Origin: Thermocaproicibacter sp036844765
GTDB lineage: Bacteria > Bacillota > Clostridia > Oscillospirales > Acutalibacteraceae
Direction: 5' to 3'
NCBI GenBank assembly: GCA_036844765.1
Contig: DAIUFE010000002.1
Span: 1 to 64,000 of the forward strand
Length of the DNA stretch: 64,000 nt
Position numbers and translations under genes: made by a program. The notes below the pieces were generated by a model. The model saw only the letters and a list, made by a program, of their open reading frames with translations, ran no database searches and had not been told where the DNA came from. Below, piece after piece: positions 51,321 to 61,500 of the stretch; position 1 is the stretch's first letter, and each line of letters starts with the position of its first letter.

Positions 51321-52136
51321 ATGCCCGTCGAGATCACAAGCCGCCGGAACGAGATGATCCGGGAGATCGCGCGCCTTTCCGGCTCCGCGGCGCTCCGCAG
51401 GGAAAAGCGCCTGTTTGTCGCGGAAGGGGCGCGCCTGTGCGCCGACGCGGCGAAAAGCGGCCTGCGGCTGGCCGCCCTGCTGGAAACGGCGCAGGCGGCG
51501 GAAAAGTACGGGGAGTATCTCCGTCCCATGCGGGCGGCGGCGGAGGCGGAATATCGGATTTCGCCGTCCGTCGCCTCGTTCCTTTCCGGGACCAAGACGG
51601 CGCAGGGCGTTTTCTGCGTCTGCGCCCTGCCGGAGCTTTCCGGCACGTTCCCCCGCGCGGAGGACGGGAAGCACTGCCTCGTCCTCGAGAATATCCAGGA
51701 CCCGGCGAACCTCGGCGCCGCCCTCCGCACGGCGGAGGCGCTGGGCTTCGGCGGCGTCCTGCTGGCCGGCCGCTGCTGCGACGCCTACGCCCCCAAGGCC
51801 CTGCGGGCCGGCATGGGCGCGGTGTTCCGCCTTCCGCTTTTCGCCGCGGAGGATTCCGCCGGCGCGGTGCGCCGCCTGAACGAAGCCGGCTTTTCCACTT
51901 TCGCCGCCGTGCCGGACCCCGGCGCGCCGCCCGTCACGTCGGTCCGCTTCGATTCCCCCTCCGCCGCCGTCGTGGGGAACGAGGGGAGCGGGCTGCTGCC
52001 CGGGACCGAGCGCGCCTGCTCCCGGCGGATCACCATCCCGATGGCCGGGCGCGCCGAATCGCTCAACGCGGCGGCTTCGGCGGCCATCCTGATGTGGGAA
52101 ATGATGCGCGGCCGCCGCGGGAGGGAAAATCCATGA
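51321..52136 (+). CDS. TrmH/SpoU family RNA 2'-O-methyltransferase
   Basis: A 271-residue SPOUT-class methyltransferase like B. subtilis YsgA. An N-terminal substrate-binding domain (about 1-95; EKRLFVAEGARL) precedes the knotted SAM-binding domain with LVLENIQDPANLGAALRTA, VVGNEGSGL and ITIPMAGRAESLNAAASAAI. It probably methylates a ribose in rRNA; the target nucleotide cannot be told. The ATG at 51321 has GGGGGAG 9 bp upstream; an ATG at 51303 is less likely because it sits at the terminator tail. Its stop overlaps dprA as ATGA. Confidence 0.93.
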   Translation: MPVEITSRRNEMIREIARLSGSAALRREKRLFVAEGARLCADAAKSGLRLAALLETAQAAEKYGEYLRPMRAAAEAEYRISPSVASFLSGTKTAQGVFCVCALPELSGTFPRAEDGKHCLVLENIQDPANLGAALRTAEALGFGGVLLAGRCCDAYAPKALRAGMGAVFRLPLFAAEDSAGAVRRLNEAGFSTFAAVPDPGAPPVTSVRFDSPSAAVVGNEGSGLLPGTERACSRRITIPMAGRAESLNAAASAAILMWEMMRGRRGRENP

Positions 52137-53293
52137 GAGAACCGGAATACGATCCGCGCGCCTACTGGGTGTGGCTCCAGCACGCGCTGGGGCCGGGCAG
52201 CTCCAAGCAGAAGCGGATTCTGTCGGCGTACCCGTCGCCGGCCGAATTCTGCCGGGCGGGAAAAGAAGCCTGGCTCCTCGAGGGGTATTTCACCCAGAAG
52301 GAGATCCGAGAGATGTGCGTGTGGCCGATTTCCTCGGCGGCCGCCCTCGTCGAATACTGCGACCGGATCGGCCAGCGGATCGTCACGCCGGAAAGCCCCG
52401 GGTACCCGGAGCTGCTTCGGCAGATCCCGAACCCGCCGTGCGCGCTTTACGTCAAAGGGAAGCTGCCGGATCTCGATTCCGCGCCGTCCATCGCCATCGT
52501 CGGCACGCGGCGGGCAACTGCGACGGGCCGGGCCGCCGCGCGGAGCATCGCCTTCGAGCTCGCGAAGCGCGGGGCGGTGATCGTGAGCGGCGGCGCGCTC
52601 GGCATCGACACCGCGGCGCACCAGGGCGCGCTGCAGGCGAACGGGAAGACCGTCTGCGTGCTCGGCTGCGGCATCGACTTCAACTACCTGATGGTCAACG
52701 CCTCCCTGCGCGATGCCGTCGCCGCGACCGGCGCACTGGTTTCGGAATACCCGCCCGGCACGCAGGCCTCCGGCAGCAATTTCCCGATCCGGAACCGGAT
52801 CATCTCCGGCCTGGCGCTCGGCACGCTGGTGGTGGAGGCCGCTTCGAGGAGCGGCTCGTTGATCACCGCGGATTTCGCCCTCGACCAGGGGCGGGACGTG
52901 TTTGCGGTCCCGGCGGATATTTTCAGCCCGGTTTCCAAGGGCGTCAACGGCCTGATCAAGAGCGGGGCGAAGCCCGTCAGCGCCGCCCAGGACATCCTGG
53001 AGGAGTATCCGGACCGCTTTTCGAGGGAAAATATGCTTGACGGCGCAAAATCTGATGATATGATAGAAGATAACGACGGGCGGGCGGAAAAAGCGCCGGG
53101 GCCGGACACCGCCGGCCTGTCGCCGGACGCGAAGGCGCTGTTCTCGCGCCTGACCGATACGCCGCGGGGCTTTTCCGAGCTTGCGGGGGAAGCCGGTCTC
53201 TCCGCCGCGCGGGCGCTTTCCGCCGTCACGGAGCTGGAGCTTGCCGGCGCGGTCCGCTCGCTTTCCGGCAGGCGCTACAGCCTGCCGCACTGA
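52133..53293 (+). CDS. dprA: DNA-processing protein DprA (Smf)
   Basis: A 386-residue protein that loads RecA on incoming single-stranded DNA during transformation and is also found in non-competent bacteria. An N-terminal helical domain (about 1-80), the Rossmann-like core with IAIVGTRRATATG, SGGALGIDTAAHQGAL, and a C-terminal winged-helix domain (about 325-386). GGGAGGG precedes the ATG. It neighbours topA, as in many Firmicutes. Confidence 0.95.
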   Translation: MREPEYDPRAYWVWLQHALGPGSSKQKRILSAYPSPAEFCRAGKEAWLLEGYFTQKEIREMCVWPISSAAALVEYCDRIGQRIVTPESPGYPELLRQIPNPPCALYVKGKLPDLDSAPSIAIVGTRRATATGRAAARSIAFELAKRGAVIVSGGALGIDTAAHQGALQANGKTVCVLGCGIDFNYLMVNASLRDAVAATGALVSEYPPGTQASGSNFPIRNRIISGLALGTLVVEAASRSGSLITADFALDQGRDVFAVPADIFSPVSKGVNGLIKSGAKPVSAAQDILEEYPDRFSRENMLDGAKSDDMIEDNDGRAEKAPGPDTAGLSPDAKALFSRLTDTPRGFSELAGEAGLSAARALSAVTELELAGAVRSLSGRRYSLPH

Positions 53294-53345
53294 CGCCGCC
53301 CGGGCGGGCGGCGGGGACGCAACTCAATCGATGTGAGGTGGTTTT

Positions 53346-55427
53346 ATGTCGAAGCTGGTCATTGTCGAATCGCCGGCCAAGGCTAAAACGATAAAGAAAT
53401 ATCTGGGCCCGGGGTACGACGTCGTCGCCTCCATGGGCCATGTCCGCGACCTGCCGGAGAACCGGCTGAGCGTGGACGTCAAAAACGATTTTAAGCCGAA
53501 ATACGTGGTCATCAAGGGAAAGGAAAAGCTGGTCGAGGAGCTGAAGAGCAAAGCGGGGAAAAGCGACTCCGTCCTGCTGGCGACGGACCCCGACCGCGAG
53601 GGCGAGGCCATCTCGTGGCATCTGGCCTATCTTCTCGGGCTGAACACGGCGGACCAGAACCGCGTGACCTTCAACGAGATCACGAAGACGGGCATTTCCG
53701 CCGGGATGGAGCATCCCCGCAGCATCGACCTCAACTTGGTCAACGCCCAGCAGGCCCGCCGCATCCTCGACCGCCTGGTGGGGTATAAGCTCAGCCCGTT
53801 CCTTTCGCAGAAGATCCGCCACGGGCTTTCGGCGGGCCGCGTGCAGTCCGTCGCGGTGCGCATCATCGTCGACCGCGAGGAGGAGATCCGCGCCTTCGTC
53901 CCGGAGGAATACTGGTCCGTCGAGGCGAAGCTCTCGCCCAAAGGCTCGCGCAAAGTCTTCACCGCCTCGCTTTACGGGGACAGAAACGGGAAGATCAAAA
54001 TCTCCGACAAAGAGGAGTCCGACAAGATCCTCGCGGACCTTCAGGGCGCGGAATTCGCCGTCTCCAACGTGAAGAAGGGGACCCGCAAGCGTTCGCCGGT
54101 CCCGCCCTTCTCCACCTCCACCCTGCAGCAGGAGGCTTCCCGCAGGCTCGGGTTCCAGGCGCGGCGCACCATGAAGGCCGCGCAGGAGCTCTACGAGGGC
54201 GTCGAGGTCAAGGGGATGGGCGCGATCGGCCTGATCACCTACATGCGCACCGATTCGCTCCGCGTTTCGGAGGAGGCCATCCATTCGGCGCAGGACTATA
54301 TCCGCGGCCGGTGGGGGGACCAATACCTTCCGGAAAAGGAGCGGCACTATAAATCCCGCGCCGGCGCGCAGGACGGACACGAGGCGGTCCGCCCGACCGT
54401 CCCGTCGCTTTCGCCGGACCAGGTCAAGGAGAGCCTGACCTCCGACCAGTACAAGCTGTACCGGCTGATCTGGGAGCGGTTCCTCGCAAGCCAGATGGCC
54501 AACTGCCTGCAGAGCACGGTGCAGGCGGATATCCAGGCGGGGGACTACCTGTTCAAGGCGTCGGGGCACACCGTCACGTTCGACGGCTTCACCGTCCTGT
54601 ACGAGGAGGCGAAGGACGAGGAGAGCAAGGAGGACGGCTCCCTGCCCGAGCTGGAGAAGGGGATGCCGCTGCACCGGAAAGAGCTGACCGGCTCGCAGCA
54701 CTTCACCCAGCCGCCGCCGCGCTACACCGAGGCCTCGCTGATCAAGGCGCTGGAAGAAAACGGGATCGGCCGCCCCTCCACCTACGCGACGACGATCTCG
54801 ACCATCACGGCACGCGAGTACGTGGTGCGCGACGGCAAGGCCCTGAAGCCCACCGAGCTGGGGGAGGCCGTGACCAAGCTCATGAAGGAGCGGTTCCCGA
54901 AGATCGTCAACGTCCGGTTCACGGCCCAGGTGGAAAACGACCTGGACGGCGTGCAGAGCGGGAAGACGAACTGGGTGCAGCAGCTTCACAACTTCTACGG
55001 CGATTTCGACGAGACCCTCAAGACCGCCAAGGAAGAAATGAAGGGGGTCAAGATCCAGCTCAAGGAAGACGTGACCGACGTGATCTGCGAAAAATGCGGC
55101 CGGCACATGGTCATCAAGACCGGGCGGTACGGCAAGTTCCTGGCCTGCCCGGGGTACCCGGAATGCAAGAACGTCAAAAAGTATGTGGAGTACAACGGGG
55201 CCATCTGCCCGAAATGCGGTGGAAAGGTCGTCATCAAGCACACGAAAAAGGGCCGCACCTTCTACGGCTGCTCCAATTACCCGAAATGCGACTTCGTCTC
55301 GTGGGACGAACCCACGAAGGAGCTGTGCCCGAAATGCGGCAAGACCCTTCTGAAGAAAAAGGGCAAGCACCCGAAATACTACTGCGTCACGCCGGGCTGC
55401 GGCTACGAGAAGCAGGAGGAAGAATGA
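53346..55427 (+). CDS. topA: DNA topoisomerase I
   Basis: A 693-residue type IA topoisomerase that relaxes negative supercoils. The TOPRIM domain (about 1-115) has VIVESPAKAKTI and ATDPDREGEAISWHL; the catalytic tyrosine is in GLITYMRTDSLR (near 299). Three C-terminal four-cysteine zinc ribbons (from about 578: CEKC...CPGYPEC, CPKC...CSNYPKC, CPKC...C) follow. Its last base pairs overlap trmFO. Confidence 0.98.
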   Translation: MSKLVIVESPAKAKTIKKYLGPGYDVVASMGHVRDLPENRLSVDVKNDFKPKYVVIKGKEKLVEELKSKAGKSDSVLLATDPDREGEAISWHLAYLLGLNTADQNRVTFNEITKTGISAGMEHPRSIDLNLVNAQQARRILDRLVGYKLSPFLSQKIRHGLSAGRVQSVAVRIIVDREEEIRAFVPEEYWSVEAKLSPKGSRKVFTASLYGDRNGKIKISDKEESDKILADLQGAEFAVSNVKKGTRKRSPVPPFSTSTLQQEASRRLGFQARRTMKAAQELYEGVEVKGMGAIGLITYMRTDSLRVSEEAIHSAQDYIRGRWGDQYLPEKERHYKSRAGAQDGHEAVRPTVPSLSPDQVKESLTSDQYKLYRLIWERFLASQMANCLQSTVQADIQAGDYLFKASGHTVTFDGFTVLYEEAKDEESKEDGSLPELEKGMPLHRKELTGSQHFTQPPPRYTEASLIKALEENGIGRPSTYATTISTITAREYVVRDGKALKPTELGEAVTKLMKERFPKIVNVRFTAQVENDLDGVQSGKTNWVQQLHNFYGDFDETLKTAKEEMKGVKIQLKEDVTDVICEKCGRHMVIKTGRYGKFLACPGYPECKNVKKYVEYNGAICPKCGGKVVIKHTKKGRTFYGCSNYPKCDFVSWDEPTKELCPKCGKTLLKKKGKHPKYYCVTPGCGYEKQEEE

Positions 55428-56740
55428 AGACCGTCCGGGTGGTCGGCGCGGGGCTGGCCGGCTGCGAAGCCGCGTGGCAGATCGCGCGGCGCGGGGTGGC
55501 CGTGGAGCTCTATGAGATGAAGCCCGCGCGCTTTTCTTCCGCGCACCGCAGCGAGGCCCTCGCCGAGCTGGTCTGCTCCAATTCCTTCAAGGCGGAGCGG
55601 GAGGACAGCGCGTCGGGTCTGCTCAAGCGGGAGATGCGCCGGCTCGGCTCCCTGCTGCTGCCGTGCGCCGACCGCTGCCGGGTGCCGGCGGGCGGCGCGC
55701 TGGCGGTGGACCGGGACGCGTTTTCCGCGGCCGTGACGGAGGCGGTCGCCTCCCGGCCGCGGATCCGCCTGCGCCGCGAGGAGGTCACCCGTATTCCGGA
55801 GGACGGCGTGGCGGTCCTCGCAACGGGGCCGCTGACATCGGACGCCCTCGCCGTGGAGATCGAGAAGCTCTGCGGGAAGGCGCTCGCCTTCTACGACGCC
55901 GCCGCGCCGATCGTGACCGCCGAAAGCCTGGACAGGAACCGGATCTTCCCCGCATCCCGCTACGGGAAAGGGGAGGGGGACGCCTACCTGAACTGCCCGA
56001 TGGACCGGGAGGAATACGAGCGGTTCTACGCCGCGCTGATCTCGGCCGAGCGCGCCCCGCTGCACGGGTTCGACGAGGCCGACCCGCAGCTCTACGAGGG
56101 CTGCATGCCCGTCGAGGAGATGGCCGGGCGCGGGAAGGACACCCTCCGCTTCGGCCCGATGAAGCCCGTCGGCCTGCGCGATCCGGCGACGGGCCGCCGG
56201 CCGTGGGCCGTCCTGCAGCTCCGGCGGGAGGACGCGCGCGGCACGCTCTACAATCTCGTCGGGTTCCAGACCCATCTGAAATTTGGGGAGCAGAAGCGCG
56301 TGTTCGGCATGATCCCGGGCCTCGCGCACGCGGAATTCGTCCGCTACGGCGTGATGCACCGCAACACGTTCCTCGATTCGCCGCGCGTCCTCGCCGCCGA
56401 TTTCAGCGTGCGGGCGCGGCCGAATCTGTTCTTCGCGGGGCAGATCACCGGCGTGGAGGGGTACATGGAGTCCGCGTCGTCCGGCATTCTCGCCGGGATC
56501 AACGCGGCGCGGCGCGCGGGCGGAGAGCCGGCGGTCGTTCCGCCGGCGGAGACGATGTGCGGCGCGCTGAGCCGCTATGCCGCAGGCGGCGGGGAAGGCC
56601 CATTCCAGCCGATGGGCGCGAACTTCGGCATCCTGCCGCCGCTGGACCCGCCCGTCCGCGACAAGCGGGAGCGTTACGCCGCCCTCGCGCGGCGCGCGCT
56701 CGGGGCGCTGGAACAAACCATACGGGAGGCCGGCCTGTGA
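55424..56740 (+). CDS. trmFO: folate-dependent tRNA m5U54 methyltransferase TrmFO
   Basis: A 438-residue FAD enzyme that methylates U54 of tRNAs using methylenetetrahydrofolate. Motifs: VVGAGLAGCEAAWQIA (FAD-binding), ELVCSNSFKAE with a catalytic cysteine, and GVEGYMESASSGILAGI. CAGGAGGAAG precedes the ATG. topA-trmFO adjacency is typical of Firmicutes. Confidence 0.97.
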   Translation: MKTVRVVGAGLAGCEAAWQIARRGVAVELYEMKPARFSSAHRSEALAELVCSNSFKAEREDSASGLLKREMRRLGSLLLPCADRCRVPAGGALAVDRDAFSAAVTEAVASRPRIRLRREEVTRIPEDGVAVLATGPLTSDALAVEIEKLCGKALAFYDAAAPIVTAESLDRNRIFPASRYGKGEGDAYLNCPMDREEYERFYAALISAERAPLHGFDEADPQLYEGCMPVEEMAGRGKDTLRFGPMKPVGLRDPATGRRPWAVLQLRREDARGTLYNLVGFQTHLKFGEQKRVFGMIPGLAHAEFVRYGVMHRNTFLDSPRVLAADFSVRARPNLFFAGQITGVEGYMESASSGILAGINAARRAGGEPAVVPPAETMCGALSRYAAGGGEGPFQPMGANFGILPPLDPPVRDKRERYAALARRALGALEQTIREAGL

Positions 56741-56768
56741 CGGGCCGGCCCGAAAGGGGATGCAGCAC

Positions 56769-57797
56769 TTGAAAATCATTGTGGACGCCTTCGGGGGGGA
56801 CAACGCCCCCCTCGAGATCGTCAAAGGCTGCGAGCTGGCCGTCCGCGGGCTCGGCGTCGGGATCGTGCTGACGGGCCGCGAAGCCGAGATCCGCCGCGTC
56901 GCAAAGGAGAACGGGATCTCCCTCGAGGGGATGGAGATCGCCGACGCTCCGGGCATCCTCACCATGGAGGACGGCGCGGGCGAGATCGTGAAGTCCAAAT
57001 CCGATTCCTCCATGGCGGAGGGCCTGCGCAGGCTGGCCGCCGGCGAAGGCGACGCCTTCGTCTCCGGCGGGAACAGCGGGGCGCTGGTGGTCGGCGCCTC
57101 GCTGATCGTCAAGCGCATCCGCGGCGTCCGGCGCATCGCGTTCGCGCCGGTCCTCCCCAAAAGCAAGGGCTGCTTCATGCTGATCGATTCCGGGGCGAAC
57201 GTGGACTGCAAGCCGGACATGCTCCTGCAGTTCGGTGTGATGGGCTCCATCTACATGCAGAAGGTCATGGGCGTTCCCAATCCCCGGGTGGCCCTCGCCA
57301 ATGTCGGCACCGAGGACCACAAGGGCGGCGAGCTCCAGCACGCGGCGTTCGCGCTGCTCAAACAGTCCGGCCTCAACTTCATCGGGAACATCGAGGCGCG
57401 GGACATCCCGGACGACGCGGGCGACGTGATCGTGGCCGACGGCTTCACCGGGAACGTCATCCTCAAAATGTTCGAGGGCGTCGCCCTGATGATGATGGGG
57501 AAGCTCAAGGAGGTCTTCAACCGCAGCCCGCTGAACAAGCTGGCCGCAGCCGTCGTGCTGAAGGACGTCAAGGCCCTGAAAAAGCAGTTCGATTACAACG
57601 AATACGGCGGCGCGCCGCTGATGGGCTGCGCGAAGCCCGTCTTCAAGACGCACGGCAGCGCGAAGGCGAAGACCGTTTTCAACGCCCTGCGCCTGACCAA
57701 AGCGTATGTGGAGGGCCGGGTCGCGGAGGAGATCGCGGCCTCCGTCGCAAACTACCGGGGGCAGACGGCGGAACAGGAACCGGGAGCGGACGCCTGA
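56769..57797 (+). CDS. plsX: phosphate acyltransferase PlsX
   Basis: Makes acyl-phosphate from acyl-ACP for PlsY (encoded at 9192). The 342-residue protein starts LKIIVDAFGGDNAPLEIVKG and has GNSGALVVGAS, LIDSGANVDCKP and DGFTGNVILKMFEG. TTG at 56769 with AAGGGGA upstream is preferred over ATG at 56760, which would overlap that site. Its stop shares a base with the rnc start; acpP, commonly found between plsX and rnc, is not present. Confidence 0.96.
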   Translation: MKIIVDAFGGDNAPLEIVKGCELAVRGLGVGIVLTGREAEIRRVAKENGISLEGMEIADAPGILTMEDGAGEIVKSKSDSSMAEGLRRLAAGEGDAFVSGGNSGALVVGASLIVKRIRGVRRIAFAPVLPKSKGCFMLIDSGANVDCKPDMLLQFGVMGSIYMQKVMGVPNPRVALANVGTEDHKGGELQHAAFALLKQSGLNFIGNIEARDIPDDAGDVIVADGFTGNVILKMFEGVALMMMGKLKEVFNRSPLNKLAAAVVLKDVKALKKQFDYNEYGGAPLMGCAKPVFKTHGSAKAKTVFNALRLTKAYVEGRVAEEIAASVANYRGQTAEQEPGADA

Positions 57798-58471
57798 TGG
57801 AAGAGCTGGAAGAAAAACTGCAGTACCATTTCAAAAACCCGGAGTACCTGAAAACGGCGCTGACCCATTCCTCCTACGCGAACGAGCGGCGCACGCCGAA
57901 CGGCAGCAACGAGCGGCTCGAGTTCCTGGGCGATTCCATCCTCGGCGTGGTGGTCGCGGATTATCTGTTCCGGAATTTTCCCGACCTGCCGGAAGGGGAC
58001 CTGACCAAGAAGCGGGCGGCCCTGGTCTGCGAGCAGGCCTGCTGCGGTTTCTCGCAGCAGCTGGACATCGGGCGCCACCTGCTCCTGAGCCGCGGGGAGC
58101 AGAACTCCGGCGGGCGGACGCGGCCCTCCATCCTGGCCGACGCGTTCGAGTCCGTCACGGCCGCCATCTACCTTGACGGCGGCATGCAGGAAGCTCGGAA
58201 GTTCGTACTGCGCTTCGTGCTGCCGCTGCTGGGGGCCTCCAAGCCGAAAACGTTCAAGGACTACAAGACCGTCCTGCAGGAGATCGTCCAGAAAAATCCG
58301 GAGGACGAGCTGGAATACGTCCTGGTCGGAGAGACCGGCCCGGACCACGACAAGCATTTCACGGTGGAGGTCCGCCTGGACAACAACGTGATGGGCCGGG
58401 GCGGCGGGCGCAGCAAGAAAGAGGCTGAGCAGCAGGCCGCGCGGGAGGCCCTGAGGCTGATGGGATATTGA
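57797..58471 (+). CDS. rnc: ribonuclease III
   Basis: Cleaves double-stranded RNA, including rRNA precursors. The 224-residue protein has the RNase III signature NERLEFLGDSILG (near 38-50), the metal ligands DAFESVTAAIYLD, and a C-terminal double-stranded RNA-binding domain (about 155-224). Confidence 0.97.
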   Translation: MEELEEKLQYHFKNPEYLKTALTHSSYANERRTPNGSNERLEFLGDSILGVVVADYLFRNFPDLPEGDLTKKRAALVCEQACCGFSQQLDIGRHLLLSRGEQNSGGRTRPSILADAFESVTAAIYLDGGMQEARKFVLRFVLPLLGASKPKTFKDYKTVLQEIVQKNPEDELEYVLVGETGPDHDKHFTVEVRLDNNVMGRGGGRSKKEAEQQAAREALRLMGY

Positions 58472-58531
58472 GCCGCGCGGGCGCTTCCGTTCCGGAGGGC
58501 GGATGCCGAGTCGGACGAACGGGGTGAAACA

Positions 58532-61500
58532 TTGCTTCTCAGATCGCTGGAACTCAAGGGCTTCAAGACCTTCCCGGACAAAACGATGCTGACCTTCCAC
58601 AACGGCATCACGGCCGTGGTGGGGCCGAACGGCAGCGGAAAAAGCAATCTCTGCGACGCCGTCCGCTGGGTGCTGGGCGAGCAGTCCGTGCGCGCGCTGC
58701 GCTGCACGAAGATGGAGGACGTGATCTTCGGCGGGGCGCCGGGGCGCAAGGCCCTCGGCTACGCCGAGGTGACCCTCGAGATCGACAACGCGGGCCGCGA
58801 GCTTCCGTACGACGCCGACACGGTCTCCGTCGCGCGGCGGTACTACCGTTCCGGCGAAAGCGAGTACCGTGTCAACGGCACCGCCGTCCGCCTGCGGGAC
58901 GTCAACGAGCTGTTCATGGACACGGGCCTCGGCCGCGACGGCTACTCGATGATCGGCCAGGGGCGCATCGACAGCATCGTCTCCGCGCGCAGCGAGGACC
59001 GGCGGGAAATCTTCGAGGAGGCCGCGGGCATCTCCCGCTTCCGCTACCGCAAGGAGGATTCCGAGCGCAGACTGGCGCAGGCGGAGGAAAACCTCGTGCG
59101 GCTGCACGACATCCTCTCTGAGCTGGAAAGCCGCGTCGGCCCCCTGAAAGAGCAGGCGGAAAAAGCGGACCGCTACCTCGCCCTCGCGGAGGAGAAAAAA
59201 CGGATCGAGATCGGCCTGTGGGTCGCCACGCTCGAAAAATCGGGCCGCGTCCTCCGCGAGCAGGACGATAAGATCCAGATCGCGAAGGACCAGTACGATT
59301 CCGCCGGGCAGGCCGTGGACGGGCTGGAAAAGGAGATCGAGCAGGCGTTCCGGGATTCCAACGCCTGCGCCGCCAAAATCGACGAGATCCGCCGGAAAAG
59401 CGCCGGGCTGGAGGAGGAGGCCGCCAAAAGGGACGGCGAAGCGTCCCTCCTCGGCAACGACATGCGCCATAACCGGGAGAACGCCGAGCGCCTCCGCGGC
59501 GAGATCGAGCAGAACAGCCGCACCGGCGCGGACCTGGAGCAGGAGATCGCGCGGAAAAAGCGGCAGATCGAAGAAAAGCGCGGGTACGTGCAGGAAAAGG
59601 ACGCCGCCTTCGCCGACTGCTCCGCCCGGCTGGAAGCGCTCAAGAGCGGCGCGAGCGAGGCGGCGGGCCGGATCGACGGCTTCTCCCGGAAGCTCGCGGA
59701 GCTGACCGCGCAGGCCACGGAGGCGAAGGTCGCCGGGGTCACGGCGGCCTCCTCGATCGCCGAGATCGGGCTGCGGCTCGAGACCGTCCGCAAAAGCGCG
59801 GCGGAAAAAGAGGAGCGCGGCCAAAGCCTCGCGGCCCGGGCCGAAGAGATGGGGGAAAAGCTGAAAAAGGCGGAGGACCGCATCCGCGCGCTGGGCAACG
59901 CCGCCGAAGGCTGCCGGATCAAGCTGCAGTCCCGCACGGAGCGCCGGAAAGCCGCCGCCGCCCAGAGCGAGAAGCTGCGGCTGGATCTGGAGGAACAGCT
60001 CCGGCGCGCCCGCCTGCTCGAGGACCTCGAGCGCAACCTCGAGGGGTTCTCGCAGAGCGTCAAGACCGTGATGCGCCAGGCGGGCCGGGGCGGCCTGGGC
60101 GGCGTGCGCGGCCCGGTCTCCCGGCTGCTGCGCGTGCCGGAACGGTACGCCGTCGCCATGGAGACGGCCCTCGGCGGAGCCATGCAGAACATCGTGGTCG
60201 AGAACGAGCGGGACGCGAAAAACGCCATCGCCTTTCTCAAGCGCGTGAACGGCGGGCGCGCGACGTTCCTGCCGATGACCACCATCCGGGGCCGGAAGCT
60301 CTCGGAGCCCGGCCTCGCCGCCTGCCGCGGTTTTGTGGGCGTGGCGTCGGAGCTGTGCTCGTTCGGCGCCGAATACCGGGGCGTGGCGGAGTCCCTGCTC
60401 GGGCGCGTCGCCGTGGCCGAGGATCTCGACGCCGCCGTCGCCATCGCCGGGAAATACGGCTACCGCTTCCGCATCGTCACGCTGGACGGGCAGGTCGTCA
60501 ACACGGGCGGATCGCTGACCGGCGGCTCCCTCGCGCGGAACTCCGGCCTGCTGAGCCGCGCCTCCGAGATCGAAAAGCTTAAAAAGCACGCCGAAGAGCT
60601 GCGCGCGCAGGCCGCGCGGGCCGCCGCCGCGCTGAAAAAGGCGCAGGAGGAGGAGGCTTCCTCCGAGGCGGAGCTCGCCGCGACGCAGGGGGAGCTTTCC
60701 TCCGCGCAGGAGGAGCGGGTGCGCCTGGACGCGGAAGTCCGCCGCGCGCAGGCCGATCTGCAGACCGTGCGGCAGGACCGCGACGCCCTCGAGGCCGAGC
60801 GGAAATCGGCCGAAGCCCGGCTCGCCGCGCAGCGGCAGGCCCGGGACGCCGCGGAGAAAAGCTCCGCCGCGCTGGCGGAGCAGGCGGACCGCCTGCACAA
60901 GCAGCTTTCCGACGCCAGCGGAAACCGCGAGGAGCTGGACCGCAGGCGCGCCGCCCTCACGGAGGAGATTCAGAAGATCGAGCTGGACCGCCTCGCCGCG
61001 CGCAAGGACATCCAGTCCCTCGAGGCCTCCGTCGCCCAGACCGAGGAGCACCGGCGCGGGCACAGCGAGAAGATCGAGGCCCTGAAAGCCGAGATTGCGG
61101 CCCTCGGCGCCGCGGATCTGGAGCTGCACAAAAAGATCGAAGCCCTTTCCCGCGAGGCACAGGCCATGCGGAAAGAGGCGAAGGGTATCTCGGCGCGGAC
61201 AGACGAGCTGAACGCCCGGAGGATGGAGCTGGAAAAGCGCACCGGCGGGCTGCGCGCGCAGGAGCGCGAAAAATCGGAGGAAAAGGAACGGACCGGGAAC
61301 GATCTGGCCCTTCTGCAGGAGCGCAGGGCCAACCTGCAGAAAGAATACGACGGTATTGTCGCGCAGTTGTGGGAAGAATATGAACTGACGCGGCGCGAAG
61401 CAGAGGAACAGGCGGCGGGCGGGATCGGAGACCCGGCGGAGGCGAGGAAGCGCCTGAACGGGCTGAAGGTGGAGATCCGCTCGCTCGGCGCGGTCAACGT

